NCBI GenBank assembly: GCA_965223305.1
Contig: CBDCWT010000019.1
Location: forward strand, 81,867 to 145,866
Origin: CBDCWT01 sp965223305
Lineage (GTDB): Bacteria; Planctomycetota; Planctomycetia; Pirellulales; Pirellulaceae
Direction: 5' to 3'
DNA: 64,000 nt
Part shown: positions 26,737 through 34,663 of the stretch, piece by piece
How the letters are laid out: each line of letters starts with the position of its first letter
Numbering within the stretch: the stretch's first letter is position 1
Made by a program: the position numbers and the translations under genes
Notes under the pieces: model-generated
Seen by the model: only the letters and a program-made list of their open reading frames with translations
The model's database searches: none
Told to the model about the DNA's origin: nothing

Positions 26737-28585
26737 CAAAGGGCCCTAGGGCCCTGCATCATTGCCAGCAGTAAAACGCTGATGATGCTGTTGTTGGGTC
26801 AGAACTGGCGTGGGAAACCTGAGGCCTTATCACCCTCAGGCTAAACGTGTGCGGCCTAATCAACCGCTCTGGCAGCTGGCACCATTTGTAGCGGTGCCAA
26901 TTGCCTGCAGTTCTCCGCGTAGAGGGACGTGCCGCGAGAGTGGCTTGCGTTTCTCGACGGGGGCTTGGTGGATTCAAGCTCGGTCAATGATGACAGAGTG
27001 AAATCCCATCTCTCGACCCGATTGCACTCTGGGTAGTTCTTTTTGAATAAGTGATATCGGGCGACCGTGGAAAACTTCGCTGTGTTTTATTGTTAGAAAC
27101 GCAGAGGAGCAGTGACTAGCAAAGGCCAAGTCCGAAAAAAGACAAGGCGGGGTAGGGCCCCAGGCTCTACTCTCGGGTGTCGAGCCTCCTGCTCGAAAAT
27201 CCCGCATGTGCGTTCGCGGTATGAAAACCGCTGCTGCACCGGTCATGCACCGCGTGTAGTAGGAGCCAGGCCGTGGGGGTCAAACCTCATCGCTGCTACT
27301 GATGAAGTAGGCTTCGTGCAGCACATCTGGACCGGGGACCAATCAACACCGCGAGGTGTGGTTCCGTTTGTCATCCGTGGCATGCGGGACGGGCGTTCCG
27401 TCGGGAATAGCTCAACCGGTAAAGCCCGCAAGGGCAATCCAGTCAGATGCGATGCCGCGTAAAGCGGCGGTGTGATGCCTCGGCCTTCTGGGACCGATGC
27501 TGCACGCCAGAGAGGGGAGGGGGAAGGCTACGGCCGACCTCCGATTAGCCAAACTGCTGTGATAGGTGGTGGGTGTTCAGTGCCACACTTTTGAGTGGGA
27601 GCACTAGGTAGCCGCGAGCTGCGGAGTTCGTAGCGGTGAACGGACCGGTGAGATTCCGGGAACAATACTTGGCGAGTCGAGAGGCTCAATGCCAGGTGCC
27701 CATTGGGTGGTGTAATGCCACTGCTAACACCTTAGCGACCTGACTATCGCATCGATGCTTGTTACGAATCGGGGAAGGTCTGAATGGTATTGCGGGAGTG
27801 ATGCTCCAGCCTCACCACGTAGTGGAGAGACCAGCAGACTGGGAGTGGGGCCTGAGGGGTTGTGGTGACACAACCTATCGGTAGAAGCGGCCGAGAGGCC
27901 GGCGTGGTTTCGGGGGGAATTCTCCTCTGAACACGTAGCTGTCTCGATACCAACGAGGCAGCGGACGTGCACTGCGAGGTGAGAAACCTCAAGGCAGTGG
28001 TGACTACGTTTGCAAAACCCGGGGTGATAGCCGGGTGCAACGACGAAAGGGCCGACGCGGGTTATCTAAACCCAACAGCAGCATTTGTCGTGCCCTGCTA
28101 GAGGTAGGTGCTCTAGCAGGGCGGTAACCACGAAGGTGGCTTAGCGTGGCGGTATGCGAGAGTTCCGAGAGGAACTTTGGGGTATCGGCAACGCGATGAT
28201 GGTGGACAAGCGACGTGCGTCTTGAATCCACCGAAAGGAGGTTTACTTGCGGATGTGTGCGGATGGGGTAGCACCACGTGCTACCTCGGACGGCTGATTT
28301 ATCAGCCGTTCTAAAAAGTTAAGACGAGCCCGATTTATCGGGCGAGTTCAACTAAGAACTCCGCCGACGAAGGCGGCAGAAGCTCCGCAAGGAGGTTCAA
28401 GAGGAGGTAAAGGAGCGGGAGCGAATTCCGACCAACAAAGCCCGTTTGCACGAAGCAAACAGGGCGGGAATAACGTTTTCGCACTGAGGTGAAGGTGTCG
28501 CGTTTTGCAAAAAGGAACACTAACCGAAGGAGAAAACGGCTTTTTGGTGGGGTTTGGCCAACGACAAAACCCCACACTGTTTTTG
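26737..28585 (+). ncRNA. Candidate giant structured RNA
   Basis: About 1.8 kb without a plausible protein but packed with perfect hairpins. GNRA-looped stems include ACACC-GCGA-GGTGT (27346-27359), GCCC-GCAA-GGGC (27424), GAGTC-GAGA-GGCTC (27674), GGTTGTG-GTGA-CACAACC (27858-27875), CGGCC-GAGA-GGCCG (27888), AGTTCC-GAGA-GGAACT (28161) and CTCC-GCAA-GGAG (28383). A UACG loop is at 27526-27535. Longer stems are a 12-bp perfect helix at 28092-28122, an 8-bp helix at 28267-28285, two UUUA-looped helices at 28290 and 28328, and a 10-bp helix with a bulge at 28440-28465. Earlier hairpins at 26818 and 26878 suggest the RNA starts near the first promoter. It is not an rRNA, tmRNA, RNase P RNA or obvious group II intron. 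The style resembles ornate large RNAs such as GOLLD or ROOL, but I cannot assign a class. Confidence 0.72.
28547..28584 (+). terminator. Intrinsic terminator at the end of the structured RNA
   Basis: GTGGGGTTT (28547-28555) pairs with AAACCCCAC (28567-28575) and a U-run follows at 28580-28584. It lies just before the ATG at 28598, so the RNA can end here or read through into the protein gene. Confidence 0.65.
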
Positions 28586-28597
28586 CTAGGGAAAGAG

Positions 28598-29284
28598 ATG
28601 CGAGGGAGTTACACCGTAGTAAGGAGCATCGACGGATATCTGTCGCAGGTCACTCGACTTGCCGGCCGAGGCTATTACTTCTACTTTGCTGGCTGCCTCA
28701 AAGACGGCAAAGAGCCCGAGCGGCTCGATGCAAAGCTGATTGCCAAGTGGAAGCTCGACCAACCGTATTGGAAACGAGAGAAGCGACGTCGCGGAGCTGC
28801 TCCGAGCATTTGGTATCTCAGATACGAGCAGCACTACCTCTTGCTTGCAACGCACGGGCGGCAAGACTCGGGCGAGCCGCACGAGTTCTTTAGCGAATAC
28901 GAAAGCTGCCTCAGGGACATCCGCAGGTATGCTCTGTATACCTTCGGCTATTCGATTCGCTACCCTCGCTCGAAAGAAACCGGCACTCACCGGGCCTTTG
29001 TCAGGCTCGATAAGGCGACGTATTTGGACCTAAAAGAGCGGATGTGCGAGAAGGCAGTCCGCGAGCGGTACCGCGAGCGGGATGCCTTCGAGGAGTTGTT
29101 TCGTAGGCTGCCGTATCAGCCCTACCGGGAGGTAGGCAGGCAGCTGAGAACGATTGTCAAAGAAGCCAACAAGCGTCGCTCTCGTTACCGGGGATTTGAG
29201 CAGGCCAGGCTCAGCTGTGTCCGTCAACGCCTGCGGCCGGTGAAAATCTACGAGTACGCCGATGATGATTACCTGCTGAAATGA
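28598..29284 (+). CDS. Basic hypothetical protein downstream of the giant RNA
   Basis: 228 residues, rich in Arg, Lys and Tyr. The N-terminus is RSIDGYLSQVTRLAGRGYYF, with WKREKRRRG in the middle and REVGRQLRTIVKEANKRRSR toward the end. I know no domain for it, though similar orphan proteins occur in planctomycete accessory DNA. The start at 28598 (after AGGGAAAGAG) is preferred because an earlier in-frame ATG at 28505 lies inside the terminator-bearing RNA. The charge and position suggest nucleic-acid binding, perhaps to the RNA; that is inference. A DNA-processing enzyme such as a nuclease cannot be excluded. Confidence 0.75.
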   Translation: MRGSYTVVRSIDGYLSQVTRLAGRGYYFYFAGCLKDGKEPERLDAKLIAKWKLDQPYWKREKRRRGAAPSIWYLRYEQHYLLLATHGRQDSGEPHEFFSEYESCLRDIRRYALYTFGYSIRYPRSKETGTHRAFVRLDKATYLDLKERMCEKAVRERYRERDAFEELFRRLPYQPYREVGRQLRTIVKEANKRRSRYRGFEQARLSCVRQRLRPVKIYEYADDDYLLK

Positions 29285-29303
29285 AGAGGCCGGTAGCGGG
29301 CCT

Positions 29304-29555
29304 CTAAGCCGCGTCCGCTGAGGCAGTCTGTCCTCCTTGCTGGAAAATCCAGTCGGTGGCGAGCTGCATTGCTCGGGCTGCCTGGTAGCCGAAGTCGCGG
29401 CCAATCGATTGTGTCTCCTTCCAGTCGTCGCCGTCCTTGTAGCCCAAATGAAGTGTCATGTTGTGGCGGTCACCGTTTGCCGTCTCGTTTCGCCAGATGT
29501 TGACCTTGACGCGACCGAGTTGCACGGTGTGGACCGGCGGGTTGGCTTTAGCCAT
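29304..29555 (-). CDS. Small conserved-type hypothetical protein
   Basis: 83 residues starting MAKANPPVHTVQLGRVKVNI and containing WRNETANGDRHNMTLHLGYK, DGDDWKETQSIGRD and a C-terminal helix ending QLATDWIFQQ. This pattern of a two-strand sheet and one helix is one I associate with very short planctomycete plasmid proteins of unknown function. The ATG at 29555 has GAGGG upstream; an ATG five codons earlier is also possible. It converges on the basic protein gene. Confidence 0.7.
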   Translation of the reverse strand: MAKANPPVHTVQLGRVKVNIWRNETANGDRHNMTLHLGYKDGDDWKETQSIGRDFGYQAARAMQLATDWIFQQGGQTASADAA

Positions 29556-29905
29556 GAGTTCTACCCTCATTACGATGTCTGAAGTGTGGGTTACCAGTGG
29601 CCGACGTTGGCCTGAGCTGGCGTCAGTCAAACGCTCGTGTGCTTGTCGGGCAGTCTCCTTTCTGTGAAGGGTCTGGAACCTCAGTAAGTGAAAACGCTTT
29701 CGTGGTCGTGCTACCGGCCTAGGGCAGCAGGGTGTTGCGACTGCGGACCTTCCGTCCCTTTTATCGTCGTAACTGTGGACCGCTGCACAAAGCCGGAGTG
29801 TGTGCTCTCTACTCTTGGCAAGGCTTGCTAAAGAACCGCTTAACCACGGGCTATTAGCACATTCCCGAGTAAAAGACAAAAGAATGGCGGCTCGGGTCGC
29901 GAGGG
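29556..29905. other. Gene-free interval
   Basis: No convincing gene, hairpin array or repeat is visible here. It presumably carries the promoter of the small minus-strand gene and the 3' region of the peptidase-like gene. Confidence 0.4.
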
Positions 29906-30574
29906 CTAGTCATTGGCCTGCAGAATCAACTCAAGGTCGTCACCAGATAGGGAGCATTTAGCTTTGAGAGAGTTCGCCACCGCTTCGATTGCACTCTTCT
30001 CAACCCTCGATTTTGCTAACAACATGTAGTCATCAAACGTGATTAGTTGCTCACCCACTTCTTGGCAACGCCACTTCTCACGTAGCTTGACAGAACTGAG
30101 GTCCTTCTCCACCCCCCAGGAAGCGTATGTGCCGTAGAAGATGCTCTCTGCCGCTGCTCCAGCGGCGAGGTAGAGCTGCCATTTCTCATCGGTGTCATCG
30201 TGCGGCTTCAATTCCACATTCCCGCTGTCAGAGTCAGCCGGTAGGCTCACCGTAGCGACTTTCCACCCGAGTCTATGAGCCGCGACTACATGCCCTGCCT
30301 CATGCACGGCAGCTCTCGGCCGGTCTAGTTCCACAAACTCCTGATGTTGTTTAGCCGACATTGGCGGGATGCCTTCGGCCTCCAGCCGAGCTATGCCGTT
30401 CTCATCGCGACAGAATTGGTGGCCATCTATGCGACCGACTGTAATGCCATTAAACGAGACAGTTCCTTCCAAGTCGACCGCAAATCCAATCACTTCGAGA
30501 AGCTGGTTCAGATACGGCGGACCTTGACTGACTCGTTTCAGGAAGCTGATTGGGGAAGGAAGCTCGTGGGACAT
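29906..30574 (-). CDS. M41/FtsH-like zinc peptidase domain protein
   Basis: 222 residues. The zinc-binding HEAGH is at about 91-95 (RAAVHEAGHVVAAHRLGW), and AAGAAAESIFYGTYASWG with a following acidic EKD fits the M41 protease helix carrying the third ligand. There is no AAA domain and no transmembrane helix, so this is a stand-alone peptidase domain, as found in several bacterial accessory proteins. Its targets are unknown. It is immediately downstream of the RelE-like toxin in the same direction and may be co-transcribed with the toxin-antitoxin pair. Confidence 0.75.
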   Translation of the reverse strand: MSHELPSPISFLKRVSQGPPYLNQLLEVIGFAVDLEGTVSFNGITVGRIDGHQFCRDENGIARLEAEGIPPMSAKQHQEFVELDRPRAAVHEAGHVVAAHRLGWKVATVSLPADSDSGNVELKPHDDTDEKWQLYLAAGAAAESIFYGTYASWGVEKDLSSVKLREKWRCQEVGEQLITFDDYMLLAKSRVEKSAIEAVANSLKAKCSLSGDDLELILQAND

Positions 30575-30601
30575 TTGCTACTCGAACCGGTCGAAATGCG
30601 C

Positions 30602-30940
30602 CTACGGTAGCTCGATATCGTCTAGGTCCAAGTCATCGACAATATCTTGTCCGTAGCCTCGAATGTGGCGAATGAACACCCGCTCATCCTGAATCGTGAA
30701 CAGAGCCCGATAAGGGTTACCTTTTCGGGTTCGGAAGATGAGTTGGTAAACGTCGCGGCCAGAGGTCGCTGACTCGGGGGCAAGGCCGCAGGTGAGCGGA
30801 CTCTGTTCCAGCCGCTTCAGAGCCTTGTAGAAAGCGTTTGCCCAGCTGGCAGCACCTTGTGGGGAGCGTTCTTTGATGTAGTCGTGGAGGGTCTGAAAGT
30901 CGTGCTCGGCACGCGGAAGAATAACGACAGTGTAGGTCAT
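30602..30940 (-). CDS. RelE/ParE-family toxin
   Basis: 112 residues with the RelE/ParE pattern: VVILPRAEHDFQTLHDYIKE at the start, YKALKRLEQSPLTCG in the helical part and YQLIFRTRKGNPYRALFTIQ then VFIRHIRGYGQD at the end. Members cleave mRNA on the ribosome or poison gyrase. The start overlaps the antitoxin stop by four bases (ATGA), the usual coupled arrangement. It would help plasmid maintenance. Confidence 0.87.
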   Translation of the reverse strand: MTYTVVILPRAEHDFQTLHDYIKERSPQGAASWANAFYKALKRLEQSPLTCGLAPESATSGRDVYQLIFRTRKGNPYRALFTIQDERVFIRHIRGYGQDIVDDLDLDDIELP

Positions 30941-31191
30941 GCATCCTGCGGGATGTCGTTCTTGGCTCGAAACTCGTCCATGAACTCATCCAGAGTTCGA
31001 TAGTTGCCAGCTTCGATATCCGCATCACCCTGGCGAATGATTTCCGCAACTTCAGCCCGTTCGCGGTTGGATGGGTTTTCTAGTGCCCAAAGCTTCAACA
31101 GCTCCGGCATTGTCAGTTCGGAATCGCCATTGTCGAGCCTATCGGAGGCGAAGCGATGGAAACTATCTAGGTGTTCCTGAGTCATTGGCAT
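30937..31191 (-). CDS. Antitoxin partner of the RelE/ParE-like toxin
   Basis: 84 residues (starting MPMTQEHLDSFHRFASDRLD) with the C-terminal acidic, helical tail (NYRTLDEFMDEFRAKND) typical of antitoxins that wrap around RelE-type toxins. The gene precedes and overlaps the toxin gene. The N-terminus has no obvious ribbon-helix-helix motif, so the DNA-binding class is unclear. Confidence 0.75.
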   Translation of the reverse strand: MPMTQEHLDSFHRFASDRLDNGDSELTMPELLKLWALENPSNRERAEVAEIIRQGDADIEAGNYRTLDEFMDEFRAKNDIPQDA

Positions 31192-31528
31192 AACTCTATT
31201 CTCCGTGAATGTTTACTCAGTACAAGCCTATCACGCGGCCAGAATGCTGGTCAAAACCCAGCGGAGAGCGAGCAGTCAGGGTGCGACCAGAGGTGGAGAG
31301 GATTTGCGAGGCGGCATCGGCACGGGTCGCAACGCGACACCCTGGCGGTCTTTTCGGCCGCTTCGCATCCGAGGGGGAGGGCAGCACCGCCGGGAGCTCG
31401 GGCCCCTGACTGATTGCTCGGAGCAGAGTCTACCTGCTAAGTGGCAAAAATTACCAATTCAGGGTGCAATGGAAGAGCACCTGAACTTGCCTCGGCGTTT
31501 CACTCCGACGCGTGTAGAACCAGTCCGA
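31192..31528. other. Gene-free interval with a recurring motif
   Basis: No clear gene. The motif CGGCGTTTCAC followed by CCGACGCGT at about 31493-31513 matches one at about 15328-15348 at all but one base. Both copies sit just before tiny membrane-protein frames. Confidence 0.4.
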
Positions 31529-31687
31529 ATGACCGATGTGTGGTGCACCAACACAATGTGGGCAACAGGTCTGATGGTGTTTGGTACCTGGACAGTCGTT
31601 ACCATATATGTAAGGGCGGACTGTGATGAAAACCGTGCCAAGCCTGGGGAGTTGAGAGAATGGGTGATTACTGGTGGGTCTTATTAA
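31529..31687 (+). CDS. Tiny membrane protein
   Basis: 52 residues beginning MTDVWCTNTMWATGLMVFGT, with one hydrophobic helix and a charged C-terminal half (RADCDENRAKPGELREW). The frame is open far upstream, so the ATG at 31529 is a judgement based on the hydrophobic start. It overlaps the next small gene by 28 bases. Confidence 0.4.
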   Translation: MTDVWCTNTMWATGLMVFGTWTVVTIYVRADCDENRAKPGELREWVITGGSY

Positions 31688-31821
31688 TGCTACTTGCTGC
31701 AGGAGCAGCCGGCGGCGGTGTGCAACAAAGGTCAAAACGGAAGCAGCTTGCCGGAGCTCTCCTCGCCCTGGCTTTGGCTTTCGCTGCTGTCGCTGTGTAT
31801 TTATTGATGGCCAACAGGTGA
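31660..31821 (+). CDS. Tiny two-helix membrane protein
   Basis: 53 residues: MGDYWWVLLMLLAAGAAGGG, a short basic loop (QRSKRKQ), then LAGALLALALAFAAVAVYLL. Two transmembrane helices with a positive loop would make a hairpin with both ends outside. GGGGAGTTGAGAG precedes the ATG. It is probably translated with the overlapping gene at 31529. Function unknown. Confidence 0.5.
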   Translation: MGDYWWVLLMLLAAGAAGGGVQQRSKRKQLAGALLALALAFAAVAVYLLMANR

Positions 31822-31922
31822 AGAGTTGGCACGGCCTCACGAAACGAGGCCGGAGAACGTTGGCAATCTGCTAAGATAAGGCCCAAAGTCTACTTCCGCA
31901 CAATCTATCGGCATCGAGCGAT

Positions 31923-32360
31923 ATGCAGGAGTTCTTGGTCAAACCGCATGAGGGCATCGGGCCAGCTCGTTTGGGGATGACGCGAGAAGAGATTCGTCGT
32001 GCCCTTGGTCAACCATCCCACGTCCAAGAAGCTCACGAGAAATGGGGAATCAAGTTTCCTAACAAGGATTTCTTTTGCAAGAACGCGTTTCAAGTCAGCT
32101 ACGACGATGACATGCAGGCTGAGTTCATTGAAGTGGCATCCGAGTCAGAGTACGAAGTGACCTTCGAGGGAGTCGATGTCCATAGGTCGGCACCTCAAGA
32201 CGTCATCGCTGCGATTGAATGCTTTGGTGAAGTAGACAGAGAACAACGCGAGTACCCTGTCAATCTGTGGTTTCCCAGCTTGCATCTGAGTTTGTATAGA
32301 GAACACAGCGATGAAGACAGGTTCGATGCTGTCGGAGTCAGCACTTCCACCTATCGGTAG
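31923..32360 (+). CDS. Hypothetical protein, immunity-like fold
   Basis: 145 residues. It starts with EGIGPARLGMTREEIRRALG, a pattern seen in small immunity-like and lipoprotein-like families (GIG..LGMT..E....LG.P). A predicted alternating sheet follows (FQVSYDDDMQAEFIEVASES). No toxin is adjacent. A perfect hairpin at 32434-32466, 75 bases after the stop, may terminate it. Confidence 0.65.
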   Translation: MQEFLVKPHEGIGPARLGMTREEIRRALGQPSHVQEAHEKWGIKFPNKDFFCKNAFQVSYDDDMQAEFIEVASESEYEVTFEGVDVHRSAPQDVIAAIECFGEVDREQREYPVNLWFPSLHLSLYREHSDEDRFDAVGVSTSTYR

Positions 32361-32433
32361 GCCGCCGACTTCCCGCGCGTGCTATCTTCTTGACCACCGG
32401 CTGAGTGACACACCCCGGAGGTACCGATTCCCG

Positions 32434-32466
32434 AAACTGCGTCGGATTCATCGTCCGACGCAGTTT
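32434..32466. terminator. 13-bp perfect hairpin, recurring
   Basis: AAACTGCGTCGGA and TCCGACGCAGTTT pair perfectly around TTCATCG. A diverged copy lies at 15864-15896, and the CCGACGCAG core recurs twice near 34340-34400. It may be a terminator, though the U-run is short. Confidence 0.5.
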
Positions 32467-32605
32467 CATCAGAGTCCCCATCGCCCGCCGGAGAAAGTAG
32501 AGTTGGCTCGCCGCCGACCGGCGGCAAGTGTTACTCACCTCAAGCACGGGGGTGCTAGTGCATCTTGCTGAGTGGCCAAAGCTGCAGTTTTGTTAAGCGG
32601 AGCAG

Positions 32606-32773
32606 CTACAGCGGCGGGTCATCGGCAAGCATCTGGCGGCGGACAAAGGCGATTGCCTGCTCAAGTGCATCGAGGTCATCAAGGGAGTAGCCACCATCTG
32701 GCCAACTGAAAGTTACTCGAAGTCCCTCGGCGTGTCTGGAAACGCTACTTTCGATGGTGTCGGTTGTTGCCAT
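32606..32773 (-). CDS. Small hypothetical protein
   Basis: 55 residues, MATTDTIESSVSRHAEGLRV followed by TFSWPDGGYSLDDLDALEQA and a helix (IAFVRRQMLADD). CCGGAGACC precedes the ATG. The codon pattern and coherent sheet-plus-helix layout make it a credible gene. No family is recognised. Confidence 0.6.
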   Translation of the reverse strand: MATTDTIESSVSRHAEGLRVTFSWPDGGYSLDDLDALEQAIAFVRRQMLADDPPL

Positions 32774-32904
32774 GGTTGTGGTCTCCGGGAGGATTTCGTT
32801 GTCCGCTCACCCAGAGCTGGCGGACAACAAATTCGGGACGAGACGCTAGGCAATGTAATTGTGGCGGGACATACGAGCTGTATGGATAGTGTCGCCCTGC
32901 GAGG

Positions 32905-33000
32905 ACGAGTTGTTATGATGGGGCTCAGCTACTCAACGCCCTAGGCGTTAAGCGGTAAGAGCCGCCGGGAACCTGCCCCTTCCGGCGGCTCGTCCTTTTC
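32905..33000 (+). ncRNA. Candidate small RNA with intrinsic terminator
   Basis: After a -10-like TATGAT (about 32914) comes a hairpin AACGCC-CTA-GGCGTT, then a strong stem GAGCCGCCGG (32959-32968) / CCGGCGGCTC (32982-32991) and a T-rich tail. No frame is present. The -35 region is poor, so the promoter is doubtful, but the terminator is clear. Confidence 0.4.
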
Positions 33001-33179
33001 AGTAGCCCGGCACTGCCGCAGAAACAGGTAGCGAAAAACCTGCTACATGTAGAAGCTGTCGTGTGGCGGAATTGGTCTGTCACCGCGGCATATTTGATGA
33101 TGCTGCCTACCTCACGTGTGCTGCGCAGATTCAGAACCAAACGATAGTTGAGTTGGACGGCGAGAGACGCCCCTGATAA

Positions 33180-33240
33180 GCTATGGTTACGACTCCCCGG
33201 CGACTAGCCGGTTGGGCACTCTAAATGGGTGCCTTTTTTT
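33180..33240 (+). ncRNA. Candidate ~50-nt RNA with two hairpins
   Basis: CCGGC-GACTA-GCCGG (33197-33211) is followed by GGCAC..GTGCC (33215-33233) and seven T residues. Promoter-like elements (TTGGAC, then TGATAA about 16 bases later) precede it. It might equally be the terminator of upstream transcription. The gene for the membrane protein at 33265 starts just beyond it. Confidence 0.4.
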
Positions 33241-33264
33241 GTGGACGACCAGAGGGTGGATGTT

Positions 33265-33951
33265 GTGGACGAGCGTTCAATCGTCATCTTGGTTGCGGCA
33301 GTCCTCGGTGCGGTTCTAAAGTCTGTTCTCGATTGGGCGTGGTGGTGGGTTTCGCGGCCGGTGCTCAAGATGAACTTCAATGAAAACGAAGCCGGCTTCA
33401 AGGTCTCAACTTTGGAATCGCGTGTGAACCCAAGTGACGCTAGCAAACCACTTCTTAACAACGCCTTCTACTACAACGTGGGAGTGAGGAACAAACGAAC
33501 TCGAACGGCGACGAACGTTCGGGGTTTCCTGGTGAGCATCGAAGAGTTGGAGGCTAACGGTACCTGGCGGATGACGGATTACTGTGACAACATACCGCTT
33601 GCCTGGTCCTACCGAGAGGACGACGACGCAAGAAAGGGAATAGACATTCCGAGAGACGTGCCTCAGTTTCTCAATGTCTTGTCAGTTCGCCATCCCTCCG
33701 TGGCTAAAGGGTTCATACCGGCAACAGTGCCGCAGACACTCAAGCGAGCGTCGTTGATGAGATTCGAGGAGCCCGGGACTTTTCGTTTCACTATCATGGT
33801 GGCCGCAGACGATTCGGCAATCGATTGGATGGGCTTGCGTGTGGAGTGGGATGGAGACTGGGCTGAGGTTTGGAAGAACGACTGTGCTGGCCTGCGGGTG
33901 CGAGAGGACACAACAATCCGGTTTGGCACGGGGATGGGTCTACTTAGATGA
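33265..33951 (+). CDS. Single-pass membrane protein, unknown
   Basis: About 228 residues from a GTG at 33265 (AGAGGGTGG upstream). An earlier ATG at 33229 lies in the terminator and is less likely. A transmembrane helix near the N-terminus (SIVILVAAVLGAVLKSVLDW) is followed by a soluble domain with beta-strand pattern (FYYNVGVRNKRTRTATNVRG, TFRFTIMVAADDSA, MGLRVEWDGDW). The stop overlaps the next gene by four bases. It precedes the OLD-like nuclease, so a defence link is possible but unproven. Confidence 0.65.
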   Translation: MDERSIVILVAAVLGAVLKSVLDWAWWWVSRPVLKMNFNENEAGFKVSTLESRVNPSDASKPLLNNAFYYNVGVRNKRTRTATNVRGFLVSIEELEANGTWRMTDYCDNIPLAWSYREDDDARKGIDIPRDVPQFLNVLSVRHPSVAKGFIPATVPQTLKRASLMRFEEPGTFRFTIMVAADDSAIDWMGLRVEWDGDWAEVWKNDCAGLRVREDTTIRFGTGMGLLR

Positions 33952-34250
33952 AGGTCATCAAGACATACGAAGACGCAGTCAGGGAATGCCTTGAGGAAAA
34001 CGGCCCGATGACGGAGGAGGCGCTTCGCGAGTGTGTTAGACGAAAGCTGAGGCTAAGACGAAAAGAGGTTCCGATTTCAAAGCGTTATCTTCCCGGGACA
34101 TTCACACGAACGAAAAACGGGATGATTGAAGTGCGGGCTTTGGTGTTATCCAAAGACGGTGAAAAATTGGAGTTGCGGGCCGTGAGAAGTGGGGGCGGCG
34201 GGGGTAGTCGACGGCGGAAGATGAAAGTAGCAGCACCAAAGCGTGGTTAG
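33948..34250 (+). CDS. Small basic protein, winged-helix-like
   Basis: 100 residues. It starts MKVIKTYEDAVRECLEENGP and continues MTEEALRECVRRKLRLRRKE, a helix-turn-helix-like beginning, and ends in a Gly/Arg/Lys tail. It overlaps the membrane protein gene by ATGA, so both come from one transcript. DNA binding is a reasonable guess. Confidence 0.6.
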   Translation: MKVIKTYEDAVRECLEENGPMTEEALRECVRRKLRLRRKEVPISKRYLPGTFTRTKNGMIEVRALVLSKDGEKLELRAVRSGGGGGSRRRKMKVAAPKRG

Positions 34251-34663
34251 AGCTAGAACTGCGTAAGATAGTCGCGGGCAAGAATCGATGTCGGCACGAT
34301 ACGCTTCGGGGAGCAAAAGAACGTCCGAGCCCGCATCGACCGAATGACCGACGCAGATTCAGCAAACTCCAAACTTCGCATCATTGTCCGACGCAGGAAA
34401 CGGAACCGACCGCTCTCGGCCCGCGGGGGTTTCGACCATGCCGCGAAATGCATCTCGGTTCTTCCGGGGTTAGACGCGACCGACAAGATGCTTCCCTCCG
34501 TTCTGGCAAGCCGGCAATAGTCATTGCACACCGGACGAGCGCCTACACTTGCCACGCAGATTTGGTTGTAGCAAGCCGCACTCGATTTGTTAAGATGGAA
34601 GCTTTGAGAAGTCTAGGGGTCTTGCGCAAGACAAGTCGCGTGTTCCAAAGGTTTGATTAAAAG
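34251..34663. other. Gene-free leader of the OLD-like gene
   Basis: No gene seen. Two CCGACGCAG motifs occur near 34340-34390. A promoter-like TTGTAG..TTAAGAT lies at about 34567-34595 in front of the nuclease gene. Confidence 0.4.

Noticed and set aside
27121..28500. Group II intron as explanation of the structured region
   Set aside because: No reverse transcriptase frame and no recognisable domain V (AGC triad with GNRA-capped 34-nt hairpin); a GTGTG near 27470 alone is not enough.
28505..28597. Upstream ATG extension of the basic protein
   Set aside because: The extension lies across the terminator hairpin and has no ribosome-binding site; 28598 is better.
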